Shown: positions 23,509 through 31,304 of the stretch, piece after piece
How positions within the stretch are numbered: position 1 is the stretch's first letter
Layout of the letters: every line of letters starts with the position of its first letter
Source: Halobacterium noricense
Lineage (GTDB): Archaea > Halobacteriota > Halobacteria > Halobacteriales > Halobacteriaceae
NCBI RefSeq assembly: GCF_021233435.1
Contig: NZ_CP089469.1
Coordinates: forward strand, 186,001 to 250,000
Length of the DNA stretch: 64,000 nucleotides
Direction: 5' to 3'
Translations under genes and position numbers: made by a program
The notes under the pieces: generated by a model
Told to the model about the DNA's origin: nothing
Database searches by the model: none
What the model saw: the letters and a program-made list of their open reading frames with translations, nothing else

Positions 23509-24627
23509 TCAGTTCCACTCCGATTCGAGCGCGTCGAGCAATCCGTCGACCTCCTCCCGAGTGTTGACTGCATGGACGGATACCCGGATCGCGTTCGGGC
23601 TCGGGAGCGAGCGCACGACGAATCCCTCTGTCGCCAGTCGTTCGACCGTCGATTCGGGATCGTCGACGTCGATCGTGACGAGGCCCGACTCGGGCGGATT
23701 GGGACTGTAGAGCTGACCGTCCGGGATGCCGTCCACGAGCCGTCCGGCCAGGGTCTGGATTCGCTCCGCGATGCGATCAATTCCGATCTCGTCGATCGCA
23801 TCGATCGCCTCGGCTAGGGCGACGTGGGGAGCGGGGTTCGACGAGCCGACCTCGAACCGTCGGGCACCGACCGCAAACTCGTAGGGGTCCGCCGTCGGTG
23901 TCTCGACGCTCCGGTAGCCGACCGTGTTGGGCGTGAGCGATTCAGCGACGTCGCCGCCGACGTAGAGGAAGCCACCGCCCCAGAGTCCCAAGAGCCACTT
24001 GTGGCCGGCTGCTGCGACCGCGTCAGCACCCCATTCGTCGACGTCCATCGGGAGCTGCCCCGGCACCTGAACAGCGTCGACGAGCGCGAACGCACCCGCC
24101 TCGTGGGCGATGTCGACGAGGTCGCTGACGGGCAACTGGGTGCCATGTGTCCACGTCACCGCACTGAAGCACGCAAGTCGTGCATCCTCAACGGCCTCGG
24201 CGAAGGCATCGAGGTCGACGCGACCGTTTTTGGTCTCGACTACTCGAACGTCGACGCCCTGCTGTTCCAAGCGTTGCCACGGAAGCGTTCCGGCTGGGTG
24301 CTCGAGATCGGTTCGAACGACGGTGTCGCCGGGCTCCCAGTCGATGGCGTTCGCGATAGCGTTGATGCCCGCGGTCGTGCTCTCCGTGAGTGCGATTTCG
24401 TCGTCGTCCGCACCGACGAAGGTGGCGACGCGCTCCCGTACGCGGTCGTATTCGTCGAATGCCACCTCGTAGGGGTCGTTTCGAGTATTCGTCTCGTACT
24501 CGTGTGACCGCACGAACTCGTCAGCAGCTTCGACGACGTACCGCGGGCTCGGCCCGTGAGCGCCGAAGTTCAGGTAGACGTCCTCGTGCAGGGCGGGCGT
24601 GTCGGCGCGAAGTTCTCTGGGGTTCAT
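23509..24627 (-). CDS. Class V aminotransferase, cysteine desulfurase / selenocysteine lyase-like
   Basis: 372 residues. The PLP Lys lies in AAGHKWLLGLWGGGFLYVG, the phosphate-binding region is ESTTAGINAIANAI, and the PLP-contacting Asp/Gln are in FALVDAVQVPGQ. The Cys-bearing loop expected for a true desulfurase is not evident near the C-terminus, so the enzyme may act on another substrate. The family removes sulfur or amino groups from cysteine derivatives. It lies just downstream (15 bp) of a thioredoxin gene on the same strand, suggesting cotranscription. Confidence 0.85.
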   Translation of the reverse strand: MNPRELRADTPALHEDVYLNFGAHGPSPRYVVEAADEFVRSHEYETNTRNDPYEVAFDEYDRVRERVATFVGADDDEIALTESTTAGINAIANAIDWEPGDTVVRTDLEHPAGTLPWQRLEQQGVDVRVVETKNGRVDLDAFAEAVEDARLACFSAVTWTHGTQLPVSDLVDIAHEAGAFALVDAVQVPGQLPMDVDEWGADAVAAAGHKWLLGLWGGGFLYVGGDVAESLTPNTVGYRSVETPTADPYEFAVGARRFEVGSSNPAPHVALAEAIDAIDEIGIDRIAERIQTLAGRLVDGIPDGQLYSPNPPESGLVTIDVDDPESTVERLATEGFVVRSLPSPNAIRVSVHAVNTREEVDGLLDALESEWN

Positions 24628-24642
24628 CTCGTTGTCGGTGAA

Positions 24643-24981
24643 TTAGTCGTTGTACTGGGCAATCAGGTCGCGGAGGGTCTGTTCGTTCTGGCCGCCACGA
24701 AGCTGTTTCACCGGTTGCCCGTCGGCGAACAGGACGAACGTGGGCGTGCTCTGGGCACCGAACTCGATTGCTGTTTCGAGATTTGATTCGATGTCGATCG
24801 TCAGGATCGCCGCGTCAGTGTCTTCCGCGAGTGTTTCGAGAACCGGCTTCATCCGCTTGCAGGTCCCACACCACTCCGTGTAGAACTCCACGAGAGTGAC
24901 GCCGCTGTCCTCGACGGCAGTCTCAAGGTTGCCATCGTCGAGTGAACCCACGCTGTCCGTCTTCGCTGTTTGTGTTGCCAT
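24643..24981 (-). CDS. Thioredoxin with WCGTC active site
   Basis: 112 residues: EFYTEWCGTCKRMKPVLE with active site Cys-Gly-Thr-Cys, and the cis-Pro in QSTPTFVLFADGQPV. The Thr at the third CxxC position is atypical for canonical thioredoxin and would shift its redox potential. It is the first gene of a transcription unit with the desulfurase-like gene. The motif ACAATATAGT lies 47 bp upstream, inside a perfect ACTATA-CAA-TATAGT palindrome. Confidence 0.9.
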   Translation of the reverse strand: MATQTAKTDSVGSLDDGNLETAVEDSGVTLVEFYTEWCGTCKRMKPVLETLAEDTDAAILTIDIESNLETAIEFGAQSTPTFVLFADGQPVKQLRGGQNEQTLRDLIAQYND

Positions 24982-25022
24982 TAACAGACTCTATGCACTA
25001 GATCGTTAATAGTCTTGGGCTT

Positions 25023-25037
25023 ACTATACAATATAGT
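25023..25037. promoter_or_regulatory. Palindromic operator candidate ACTATA-CAA-TATAGT
   Basis: A perfect 6-bp inverted repeat with a 3-bp spacer, 42 bp upstream of the thioredoxin start at 24981. The minus-strand reading ACTATATTGT matches 8 of 10 bases of the ACAGTATTGT element at the same distance from other sulfur genes. Confidence 0.5.
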
Positions 25038-25126
25038 CCGGGTATGTCTTTCGTCTCAGAGCTATTGAATGAGAGTAAAGCGATGCGAGGGCCATCCGTG
25101 GATGCCACGAGCACACAATTGTCGGG

Positions 25127-25414
25127 TTAGATAGCCTCGTTATTCGAATTAGACATCACCGAACGTAATATCAGCACCATCCCAAATGAGACGAGTACTG
25201 CCTGTATGAGGGCCGCTGAGAACAACGACGTTCCCAACACACTGTAGACGAGGCCTTCACAGATAGCTCCGACTCCTATGAATACGAAGCCGACAGAAAC
25301 GTAGAGCATCGGATGGCTCTCACTCCGCTTGTATGCGTAGAATGCGAGGTACGCGACCAGAAGGCTGAGAAACAGCGTAATCAGCTTGACGACGACGATT
25401 GACGGGCTGATCAT
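25127..25414 (-). CDS. DUF7521-like small membrane protein
   Basis: 95 residues from ATG 25414 (MISPSIVVVKLITLFLSLLV) with three hydrophobic helices and GFVFIGVGAICEGLVYSV in the middle. Such proteins usually follow an ArsR-like regulator in haloarchaea. The ATG overlaps the TGA stop of the regulator upstream. Function unknown. Confidence 0.75.
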   Translation of the reverse strand: MISPSIVVVKLITLFLSLLVAYLAFYAYKRSESHPMLYVSVGFVFIGVGAICEGLVYSVLGTSLFSAALIQAVLVSFGMVLILRSVMSNSNNEAI

Positions 25415-25770
25415 GTGCTCTCCCGGAAGTTCTCCCAAAGCGAAGCGAAATTATCGGCGAGTTCATCACGTGTTTCGACGGAGAGTTCGAACTCACCGTC
25501 GGCGATTGAAACGTGGAACGCCTCGACCGTCGTCTCGAACAGCTGTTTGTGCTCTCCACCGGAGCCGATCGTCGAATGGACGGCAATAAGATCATGGCCC
25601 CGTAATGTGGAGATGCGACGGTAAATGGTCGCCAGCGACGCGTCACAGACCTCGCTAAGATCCTTTGCCGTTCGTGGCTCCTCCTCAGCTGCAAGTAGAA
25701 TCGTGCGTGAGTAGTCGTCCGCAAAGACTTCGAGGAGGGACGCGGACGGATTGCCCTCACGACTCTCCAT
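25411..25770 (-). CDS. ArsR-like winged-helix regulator
   Basis: 119 residues. The HTH reads RTAKDLSEVCDASLATIYRR, followed by a short wing and an acidic C-terminal helix. It is translationally coupled (ATGA) to the DUF7521-like membrane gene and divergent from the CPIC membrane protein gene at 25936. The operator-like site at 25875-25891 lies between them, so this protein is a candidate to bind it. Ligand unknown. Confidence 0.8.
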   Translation of the reverse strand: MESREGNPSASLLEVFADDYSRTILLAAEEEPRTAKDLSEVCDASLATIYRRISTLRGHDLIAVHSTIGSGGEHKQLFETTVEAFHVSIADGEFELSVETRDELADNFASLWENFREST

Positions 25771-25874
25771 ATCTCTGCATTGTGAGGAGGGCGTAAAGAT
25801 TCGGTGGTTTCCCCGATTCTGGTTCGTAGGCTGAGATTTCCCCGTTCAGAGAGTCGTATTGTCGTACAAGGCTT

Positions 25875-25891
25875 TTTGCGAATAGTGCAAA
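25875..25891. promoter_or_regulatory. Operator candidate TTTGC-N7-GCAAA
   Basis: The 17-bp inverted repeat TTTGC GAATAGT GCAAA lies 45 bp upstream of the membrane-protein start at 25936. A second 17-bp copy, TTTGCAG GGT CTGCAAA, lies 41 bp upstream of the DsbA-like gene at 28909. The same spacing and position suggest one regulator controls both. Confidence 0.55.
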
Positions 25892-25935
25892 CAGACAGCG
25901 TCCTTTACAGCCCAGCAACCCGAGCGATAGTACTG

Positions 25936-26379
25936 ATGAGACGGTTTCAGAGACGGCATCTCAAAGCGGCAGTCATCAGCGTCGGGTCGTTTGTGCTGTT
26001 CGGGGTCGTCACTGGATTGATTCCCAATCCGGTCTACGTTCGGATGGTTCCCCGAACGCTGTTGGATTATCTCTTTCTTGCTCTCACTGCTGGATTCCTG
26101 GGCTTCTACGTGTTACAGCGAACAACGGAGCAGCGTGGCGACGAAAAGACTGCAACTGCGGGTGCTGTTCTCGGATTTCTAGCGTTTGGATGCCCGATCT
26201 GCAACGCGTTTTTGCTTGCCCTGTTTAGCAGTTCCGCGCTAATGACGTACCTCGACCCGCTCCGGCCGCTTCTGGGAGTCGTGAGTGTTGCGCTCTTCGC
26301 CGGGCTTCTGTACGTTCGCTCACAACGTCCGTGTGAGTCCTGTGAGGTAGAACCGAAGCAGACGGCCACACATCAGTAG
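25936..26379 (+). CDS. Membrane protein with CPIC motif
   Basis: 147 residues from ATG 25936 (MRRFQRRHLKAAVISVGSFV). It has four predicted TM helices. A CPIC pair sits at the membrane edge in LAFGCPICNAFLLALFSSSA, and a C-terminal CESCE pair is near the end. The layout resembles the CASC membrane protein at 27621. Both are linked to disulfide and metal-handling genes, so redox or metal transport is a reasonable guess. Upstream in-frame sequence is non-coding. I do not know the family name. Confidence 0.7.
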   Translation: MRRFQRRHLKAAVISVGSFVLFGVVTGLIPNPVYVRMVPRTLLDYLFLALTAGFLGFYVLQRTTEQRGDEKTATAGAVLGFLAFGCPICNAFLLALFSSSALMTYLDPLRPLLGVVSVALFAGLLYVRSQRPCESCEVEPKQTATHQ

Positions 26380-26388
26380 ACCAGTCAA

Positions 26389-26649
26389 ATGCCAGACACT
26401 CAAACAGAAACAACCGACGAGACGGGTTCACGGCGCCGCTGGTCACTGCTCGGACTCGGTGGCGCACTGAGTCTCTGTTGTCTCTTTGCCGCTCCGGCCG
26501 CGACAGGCGCTGCCGGAGCTACCGCTGCTGGTGGTGCAACGGCGGCCCTCGGAGGCGGACTCATCCGAATACTAGTGGCGGCACTAACAGTTGGGGTTCT
26601 CGGCTTTGTATACCGATTTCGGTCAGACTCCAAATCCTGCGAAACGTGA
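26389..26649 (+). CDS. Small two-helix membrane protein with a CC motif
   Basis: 86 residues. TM1 contains GALSLCCLFAAPAATGAAGA, followed by a Gly/Ala-rich loop and TM2 (LIRILVAALTVGVLGFVY), with a Cys at the C-terminus (SKSCET). Adjacent Cys residues in a first helix recall small mercuric or metal transporters such as MerT, but similarity is too weak to assign. It follows the CPIC gene by 9 bp and is likely cotranscribed. Confidence 0.55.
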   Translation: MPDTQTETTDETGSRRRWSLLGLGGALSLCCLFAAPAATGAAGATAAGGATAALGGGLIRILVAALTVGVLGFVYRFRSDSKSCET

Positions 26650-26684
26650 GTCCTCTAGACGAGGATGAGTCACTACTGTCCGGT

Positions 26685-27617
26685 CTATCCGAACATCGCT
26701 CCGCTAGGGAGATACCCGAACGACCGGAGCGAGTACCACGTCACGTAGACGCCGATCACGACGAAGGCCAGACTGCCAGCGTAGCGAGCGGACTGTCCGT
26801 ATTTGCCAAGCGAGAGTGAACTCCCCGTAACGCGTGCGACCACACTGACACCGAGAACGAGTGTCCCCATACCCGCTCCGAATGAGCCAAACACGGCAAG
26901 TCCCTGCACGAGCCCTTCCGTCGTGAATGACGTGAGAATCATCCCCAGAAAGACCGGCAGATTACACGCTAGGCTGCCAACTCCGTACACGATACCGAAC
27001 ACAAAGAAGGCTGGAATCGTTGCTGAATCTCGCTCAGGGAGGCGGATCGACTGCAGCGGAGAAAGGTTGTAGTAGTACATGATACCGATACCGATCAAGA
27101 GCGGCCCAACGAGGAGTTCCATCGACACGAGATACGGTTCGATCCACTGGCCGAGGAGAAGCACGACACCGCCAATAAGCAGATAGACGGTGACTACGCC
27201 GGCCGTCACGAACCCGCCGACGCGAAGCCCATCAATCACTGCGCGTCGGCCGAGCCCCAAGAGCATGAGGAGTGTGCCGACGACGACAACGGCGACTGGG
27301 GGATAGTAACTCCCTGTTCCGAGTTTCGCGAGTGGAACGATCAACTCATAGCCGGGGAGCAAAACCCGAATACCGGCAACCGACATGTAGAAGAGCGGAA
27401 TCGCCCCGACGAGAAACACAAGAATGCCATTAACCAGGAATGCTATCCGGACAGGACCAGACGCGTCCGATTGGTCTGCTCGCACTGCATCTTCGCCTTG
27501 TGTATAAAAGTACGAGAGGTACGCAGGGAGGAGCCCAACACTACACGGAGCAAAGAACATCAAGACACCCGCAGCGTACGCCGCCACTAGTAGTGATGAT
27601 GAAGCAAACAGTGCCAT
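26685..27617 (-). CDS. ccdA: CcdA/DsbD-type transmembrane thiol-disulfide transporter
   Basis: 310 residues with eight or so TM helices. Redox Cys residues are in LMFFAPCSVGLLPAYLSYF (TM1) and YGVGSLACNLPVFLGMIL, each with the conserved Pro of CcdA. The protein passes electrons from cytoplasmic thioredoxin to the outer face. It is the last gene of an operon with the CASC membrane protein and the DsbA-like protein, an obvious partner. A second CcdA is encoded at 56523. Confidence 0.9.
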   Translation of the reverse strand: MALFASSSLLVAAYAAGVLMFFAPCSVGLLPAYLSYFYTQGEDAVRADQSDASGPVRIAFLVNGILVFLVGAIPLFYMSVAGIRVLLPGYELIVPLAKLGTGSYYPPVAVVVVGTLLMLLGLGRRAVIDGLRVGGFVTAGVVTVYLLIGGVVLLLGQWIEPYLVSMELLVGPLLIGIGIMYYYNLSPLQSIRLPERDSATIPAFFVFGIVYGVGSLACNLPVFLGMILTSFTTEGLVQGLAVFGSFGAGMGTLVLGVSVVARVTGSSLSLGKYGQSARYAGSLAFVVIGVYVTWYSLRSFGYLPSGAMFG

Positions 27618-27620
27618 CGG

Positions 27621-28169
27621 TCACTCCCCCTCCGTAGCTGAGTCGATCGTACAGTAGCGTGGGTCGCCAGCACGAGCGAGGTACCCAATCAGAAGCGTGA
27701 GGCCACCAACACGGAGCAGGTTCCCGTGAAACGGCATCGCTGCTAATGCACCAGCGAACCCCATGAGGCCGAGAACACCCGCGCCACAGCTCGCACAGCC
27801 GGATGCGAGCAGACCGGGAATCGCACTCGACAACCCTCTGGATCCTGAGAGTCCGACCTGAGCTACTCGACCAGCTACGTTCGTGACCGCGACGCCAGTT
27901 AAGATTGCATACCCAACAATCAGCCCGAGGCCGATGGCTCCAATTGTCGCGTACGTGTTCGCAGTGAGCGCCACGAGTGCAGTATCGAGATACCTGAGGT
28001 TGGCACCGAGCATCTGCATCGAGTACTCCGGGAATGAACTCAAAATTAGAAGGACGTAGGTTGCGACGGAGACCCCGACGAACAGGAGTCCCCGTATCGT
28101 AGACGTCAGCGGATAGGCCAGTGCTGCCAGAAGCTGTTCGGTGTGGTGTTCGAGACGCAGGGCGATCAT
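27621..28169 (-). CDS. Membrane protein with CASC motif
   Basis: 182 residues with about five TM helices. A CASC pair lies in GLLASGCASCGAGVLGLMGF, and the short C-terminus has a third Cys (DPRYCTIDS). It lies between the DsbA-like and CcdA genes: it overlaps the former by 4 bp and is 4 bp from the latter. It may be a membrane intermediate in disulfide exchange or a metal permease. Similar organisation to the CPIC protein at 25936. Family name not known to me. Confidence 0.75.
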   Translation of the reverse strand: MIALRLEHHTEQLLAALAYPLTSTIRGLLFVGVSVATYVLLILSSFPEYSMQMLGANLRYLDTALVALTANTYATIGAIGLGLIVGYAILTGVAVTNVAGRVAQVGLSGSRGLSSAIPGLLASGCASCGAGVLGLMGFAGALAAMPFHGNLLRVGGLTLLIGYLARAGDPRYCTIDSATEGE

Positions 28170-28909
28170 GCGTTCTGCACCCGTGTGATTGCTTCGTCGA
28201 ATCGGTCGTATGGCTGTGCCCCGACGAGTTTGCCAGCGGCATCTACATCGCGATTGTAGAGAATGAACGCAGGCGTCCCACGGATCCCGAACTGTGCCGC
28301 CCGGCTCATATCCTTGTTAATCGACGCCTCAATCTCGCTTCGATGGGTCTGCATACACGAATCGACAGCACTTGCATCGACACCGTCGACGCCTCGAGTG
28401 ATCTCCAGGAGATTCGCTTTCGACGCCCATCCCGAGTTCTTTGAGCCCTGCTTGTCGAACATAGTCGAATGCCACCGCCAGTATGCCTGAGGGGTGTCCT
28501 CTCTCACCTGCCGCCAGACACAGCGATCCATCACTGCCGCGGTCATCGACGTTTTGCCCATGTAGGGAAACTCGATGAAGACAACCCGAACGGTGCCCGA
28601 TTGGACGTGGTTCCGGATTATCTTCGGAAGCGTATTCTGCTCGAAGCGACGGCAGAAGGGGCACTGGTAGTCACTCCAGTAGTACATATCGATAGGGGCG
28701 TCTAATGGCCCCATTATCGGATGGCCCTGCAGGTCAATTTCAAACCCGGTCGTGTTGGAACTGGTGTGGAACGGGGCCGCAGTCGGAACTTTCGAATCCT
28801 GGCTTGCGTCTAGTCTCGAAGCTCCGTAGACGATGCTACCACCAGCGAGGACCGTTCCGATACCACCAAGAACCGCACGCCGTCGTGTGATCGGAGACGG
28901 AATATCCAT
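28166..28909 (-). CDS. DsbA-family thiol-disulfide oxidoreductase, exported
   Basis: 247 residues from ATG 28909 (MDIPSPITRRRAVLGG, Tat-like signal with an RRR motif and a hydrophobic stretch GGIGTVLAGGSIVYGAS). The thioredoxin fold carries YYWSDYQCPFCRRFEQ (CPFC active site), an alpha-helical insert, and the cis-Pro loop IRGTPAFILYNRDV. It introduces or shuffles disulfides outside the cell. A TATATATCG promoter is seen at about 28925-28935, and the TTTGC-N7-GCAAA site is 41 bp upstream. Confidence 0.9.
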   Translation of the reverse strand: MDIPSPITRRRAVLGGIGTVLAGGSIVYGASRLDASQDSKVPTAAPFHTSSNTTGFEIDLQGHPIMGPLDAPIDMYYWSDYQCPFCRRFEQNTLPKIIRNHVQSGTVRVVFIEFPYMGKTSMTAAVMDRCVWRQVREDTPQAYWRWHSTMFDKQGSKNSGWASKANLLEITRGVDGVDASAVDSCMQTHRSEIEASINKDMSRAAQFGIRGTPAFILYNRDVDAAGKLVGAQPYDRFDEAITRVQNA

Positions 28910-28949
28910 ACCCGAATTGCGCCCTCGATATATATGGCTGGAATGGCGA

Positions 28950-28966
28950 TTTGCAGGGTCTGCAAA
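28950..28966. promoter_or_regulatory. Operator candidate TTTGCAG-GGT-CTGCAAA
   Basis: A perfect 7-bp inverted repeat with a 3-bp spacer, directly upstream of the TATA element of the DsbA-like operon. It is the same length and core as the site at 25875-25891. Confidence 0.6.
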
Positions 28967-29095
28967 AATGCGTCCAGTGCGGATAGTGGGCAGCACGCTA
29001 CAAGGGATTGCAATTAGAAGAAGTCCACTCGGTTTTGAAGAACACCAGTTGGAGTCTCCCCATCGAAGTAGTCAGTACAATGTATCTATGGGCGG

Positions 29096-30346
29096 CTACT
29101 GATCTATCTGGAACTGCCACACTTCTGGAAGCTGTGCGTAGACGACCGCGTTATCGACGAGCACGTCGACAGGGACGTACTCGTCGGGCGCATGGACGGT
29201 GTCGGTTCCGAGCGCGAACTCGACAGTCGACACCCCCGCGTTTCGGAGGGTCTTGGCGTCCCCGCCGCCCGTGGCACTCCGCCGGAAGACACGCTCGCCC
29301 GTGACGTCCGCCGCCGTCGACGCGACAGCTTCGACGAGCGGACTGCCAGGAGCCTCGGCGGTCCCGACGCTCCACGAGACGTCGGCTATTGTGATACCCT
29401 CGCAGTCGGCGACACACTCCCGAATCCCCGCGAGCACGTCGGGCGTGTGGACACCCGCTGTCAACCGCACGTCGATCTTGGCGTGAGCGGACTGTGGAAC
29501 GCTGTTTATCGCGTCGCCCCCCTCGAGGATGCCGAGATTGATCGAGGGATACTGAAACAGATCTCGAGCGACGTCTTCGCCCATCGACGGGCTGTAGTAT
29601 TCGATGGACTCTTCGACGATCGGCTCCATGTCAGGGTCAATATCGAGTCGCTGGGTGCCGAACCGTTCGCGCACGGTCTCCACGGCATTGTAGAGTCGGT
29701 CAATTGCGTTGACGCCGAGTACTGGCCGGGAGCCATGGGCGCCCTCACCGCTGGCTTCGAGCGTCAGCCAGATGCTGCCCCGGTCCGCGACCGTGACGGA
29801 GTGCCGCCCCTCCTCGCAGGTCGGCTCCCCGATAACACAGGCATCCGCGTTGAGATCTCCATTCTTCAGCAGCGCGGGCAGGCCCGCGTCTCCGCCTACT
29901 TCCTCGTCGCCCACGAACGCAAACAGGAGGTCGACAGGTGGCTCAGTGTCGGTAGCTGCGAAGGCTTGAATCGTGAACAGCATCGACGCCACAGCGCCCT
30001 TCATATCGGTTGCGCCCCGGCCGTAGACGCGGTCATCCACACGTTCTCCCAGGGGGTCGTGCGCCCACGCCTCGTCGTCGAACGGAACGGTATCGAGGTG
30101 GCCGTTGTATAGCAGCGTGCGATCCGACTCACCGGGAACCCGAACGAGCAGGTTCGGCTTCGCCGGATCGACCGCGAACCGCTCGACGTCGACGGGAAGC
30201 GGGTCGAGGAACTCCTCGATCTCGGCAACGATTTCGCGCGTATCGCCGGGTGGGTTGGACGTATCGATTGCGAGGAGATCCAGACCGAGCGCGACCAGTT
30301 CCTCGCGGTGGGTGTGCACGTACTCGGCGAGACTCCCCTCATTCAT
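29096..30346 (-). CDS. M20-family peptidase / deacylase (ArgE/DapE-like)
   Basis: 416 residues. Zn ligands and catalytic residues are in YNGHLDTVPFD, YGRGATDMKGAVASML, FVGDEEVGGDAG, CVIGEPT and the C-terminal FALGTDTVHAPDEYV. The dimerisation (lid) domain lies at about 185-300. The family hydrolyses N-acyl amino acids or peptides. It overlaps the upstream gene at 30343 by 4 bp and forms an operon with a thioredoxin. Substrate is not deducible. Confidence 0.9.
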   Translation of the reverse strand: MNEGSLAEYVHTHREELVALGLDLLAIDTSNPPGDTREIVAEIEEFLDPLPVDVERFAVDPAKPNLLVRVPGESDRTLLYNGHLDTVPFDDEAWAHDPLGERVDDRVYGRGATDMKGAVASMLFTIQAFAATDTEPPVDLLFAFVGDEEVGGDAGLPALLKNGDLNADACVIGEPTCEEGRHSVTVADRGSIWLTLEASGEGAHGSRPVLGVNAIDRLYNAVETVRERFGTQRLDIDPDMEPIVEESIEYYSPSMGEDVARDLFQYPSINLGILEGGDAINSVPQSAHAKIDVRLTAGVHTPDVLAGIRECVADCEGITIADVSWSVGTAEAPGSPLVEAVASTAADVTGERVFRRSATGGGDAKTLRNAGVSTVEFALGTDTVHAPDEYVPVDVLVDNAVVYAQLPEVWQFQIDQ

Positions 30347-30765
30347 CGCTCTGAAACCGCGGCTTCGACCGTTTGGATGACTTCGTACGGGTCGTGCTCC
30401 GCATCGTTTCGAAGGGCGACGACGAGGCCCGTAGTGTCCGTGACCGGCACCACGACTGTAACTACATCCTCGTAGACGCGAGCAGTCGCGCGTAACGACT
30501 GTCCGTGGTGATCTTCGTACGCTGGAATACCGATGCCCTCCAGCTGAACGTTCTCCAGGATCGCGGTGATATCCGCCGTCGTGTACTGGGCGGACGCATC
30601 GCTGTCCCGGTACGGGACGCTGTACTCGCCGTTCTCGTAGGCGGCGATGCCGACCAGTGACTCACCGACGGTGTCGGTCAACGGCGATTCAAGTCTTCGC
30701 GCAACGTCGGAGATCGACTGATTACTGGCGGTCTGCTGGTCTGATGACGAGTGGTTGTCGGCCAT
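30343..30765 (-). CDS. Conserved haloarchaeal protein, DUF7522-like
   Basis: 140 residues. The core (SLVGIAAYENGEYSVPYRDS; YEDVVTVVVPVTDTTGLVVA) is a mixed alpha/beta domain. I associate this pattern with a haloarchaeal DUF often near sensor and redox genes, but the assignment is uncertain. It lies between thioredoxin and M20 peptidase genes in the same operon. Function unknown. Confidence 0.65.
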   Translation of the reverse strand: MADNHSSSDQQTASNQSISDVARRLESPLTDTVGESLVGIAAYENGEYSVPYRDSDASAQYTTADITAILENVQLEGIGIPAYEDHHGQSLRATARVYEDVVTVVVPVTDTTGLVVALRNDAEHDPYEVIQTVEAAVSER

Positions 30766-30775
30766 TGTGGGTCGC

Positions 30776-31189
30776 TCAAATGTGGTTTTCGATAACGGTG
30801 CGAAGCCGTGATTCGTCTTGCATTCCGATCAGCCGCTCAACCGGCTGCTCGTCCGCGAACAGGACGAGCGTGGGGACGCTTCGAACGCCGTACTCGGCGG
30901 CGAGCTGTTGGTTCGCGTCAATATCGACCTTTGCGACCGTCGCGTCGGTCTCGGCGGCGATAGTCTCGACGACTGGTTCGAGCATCTGGCACGGCCCACA
31001 CCAGTCCGCGTAGAAGTCCACGAGCACGACGTCGTGCTCGTCGACAGTTTCAGTCAGCGCGGTCTGTCCGTTGATCTGGATCGGCGTCATTGGAGTCTGC
31101 GTGGTAGCCTCGGTCGTCTGCGCTGACCCGGATCTGTCACGAAGCTCCTCCAATTTCCGCTGTCAAATCTCCTCTAAACTCTCCTCCAT
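30776..31189 (-). CDS. Thioredoxin with an in-frame stop in its N-terminal extension
   Basis: The thioredoxin domain is intact (VLVDFYADWCGPCQMLEPVV, RSVPTLVLFADEQPV). The frame runs upstream to ATG 31189: MEESLEEI, then TGA, then QRKLEELRDRSGSAQ. Haloarchaeal thioredoxins often have an LEEIRxxKLEEL leader, so the TGA at 31163-31165 looks like a nonsense change of an Arg codon. Translation could restart at TTG 31153 or ATG 31090 (MTPIQING) and still give a full domain. ACAATACTGT lies 49 bp upstream of ATG 31189, at the same distance as in other genes, which supports 31189 as the original start. Confidence 0.8.
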
Positions 31190-31237
31190 GCTATGGTTCT
31201 TCGATGCGCGACGATTTAGTTGTTTTGCACGAATAGC

Positions 31238-31247
31238 ACAATACTGT
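31238..31247 (-). promoter_or_regulatory. Sulfur-gene upstream motif ACAATACTGT, copy A
   Basis: Exact copy of the 10-mer also found at 37333 and 38543. On the gene strand it reads ACAGTATTGT, a near-palindrome. It lies 49 bp upstream of the original thioredoxin ATG at 31189. It is preceded by TTTGC-N7-GCACA (31224-31240), also present at 37319. Confidence 0.65.
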
Positions 31248-31304
31248 CCTGGCGCACGGGTTCGACGTTCTGCCTCGGGAAGTTAGTGAGAGACCTGTAC
31301 CTGG

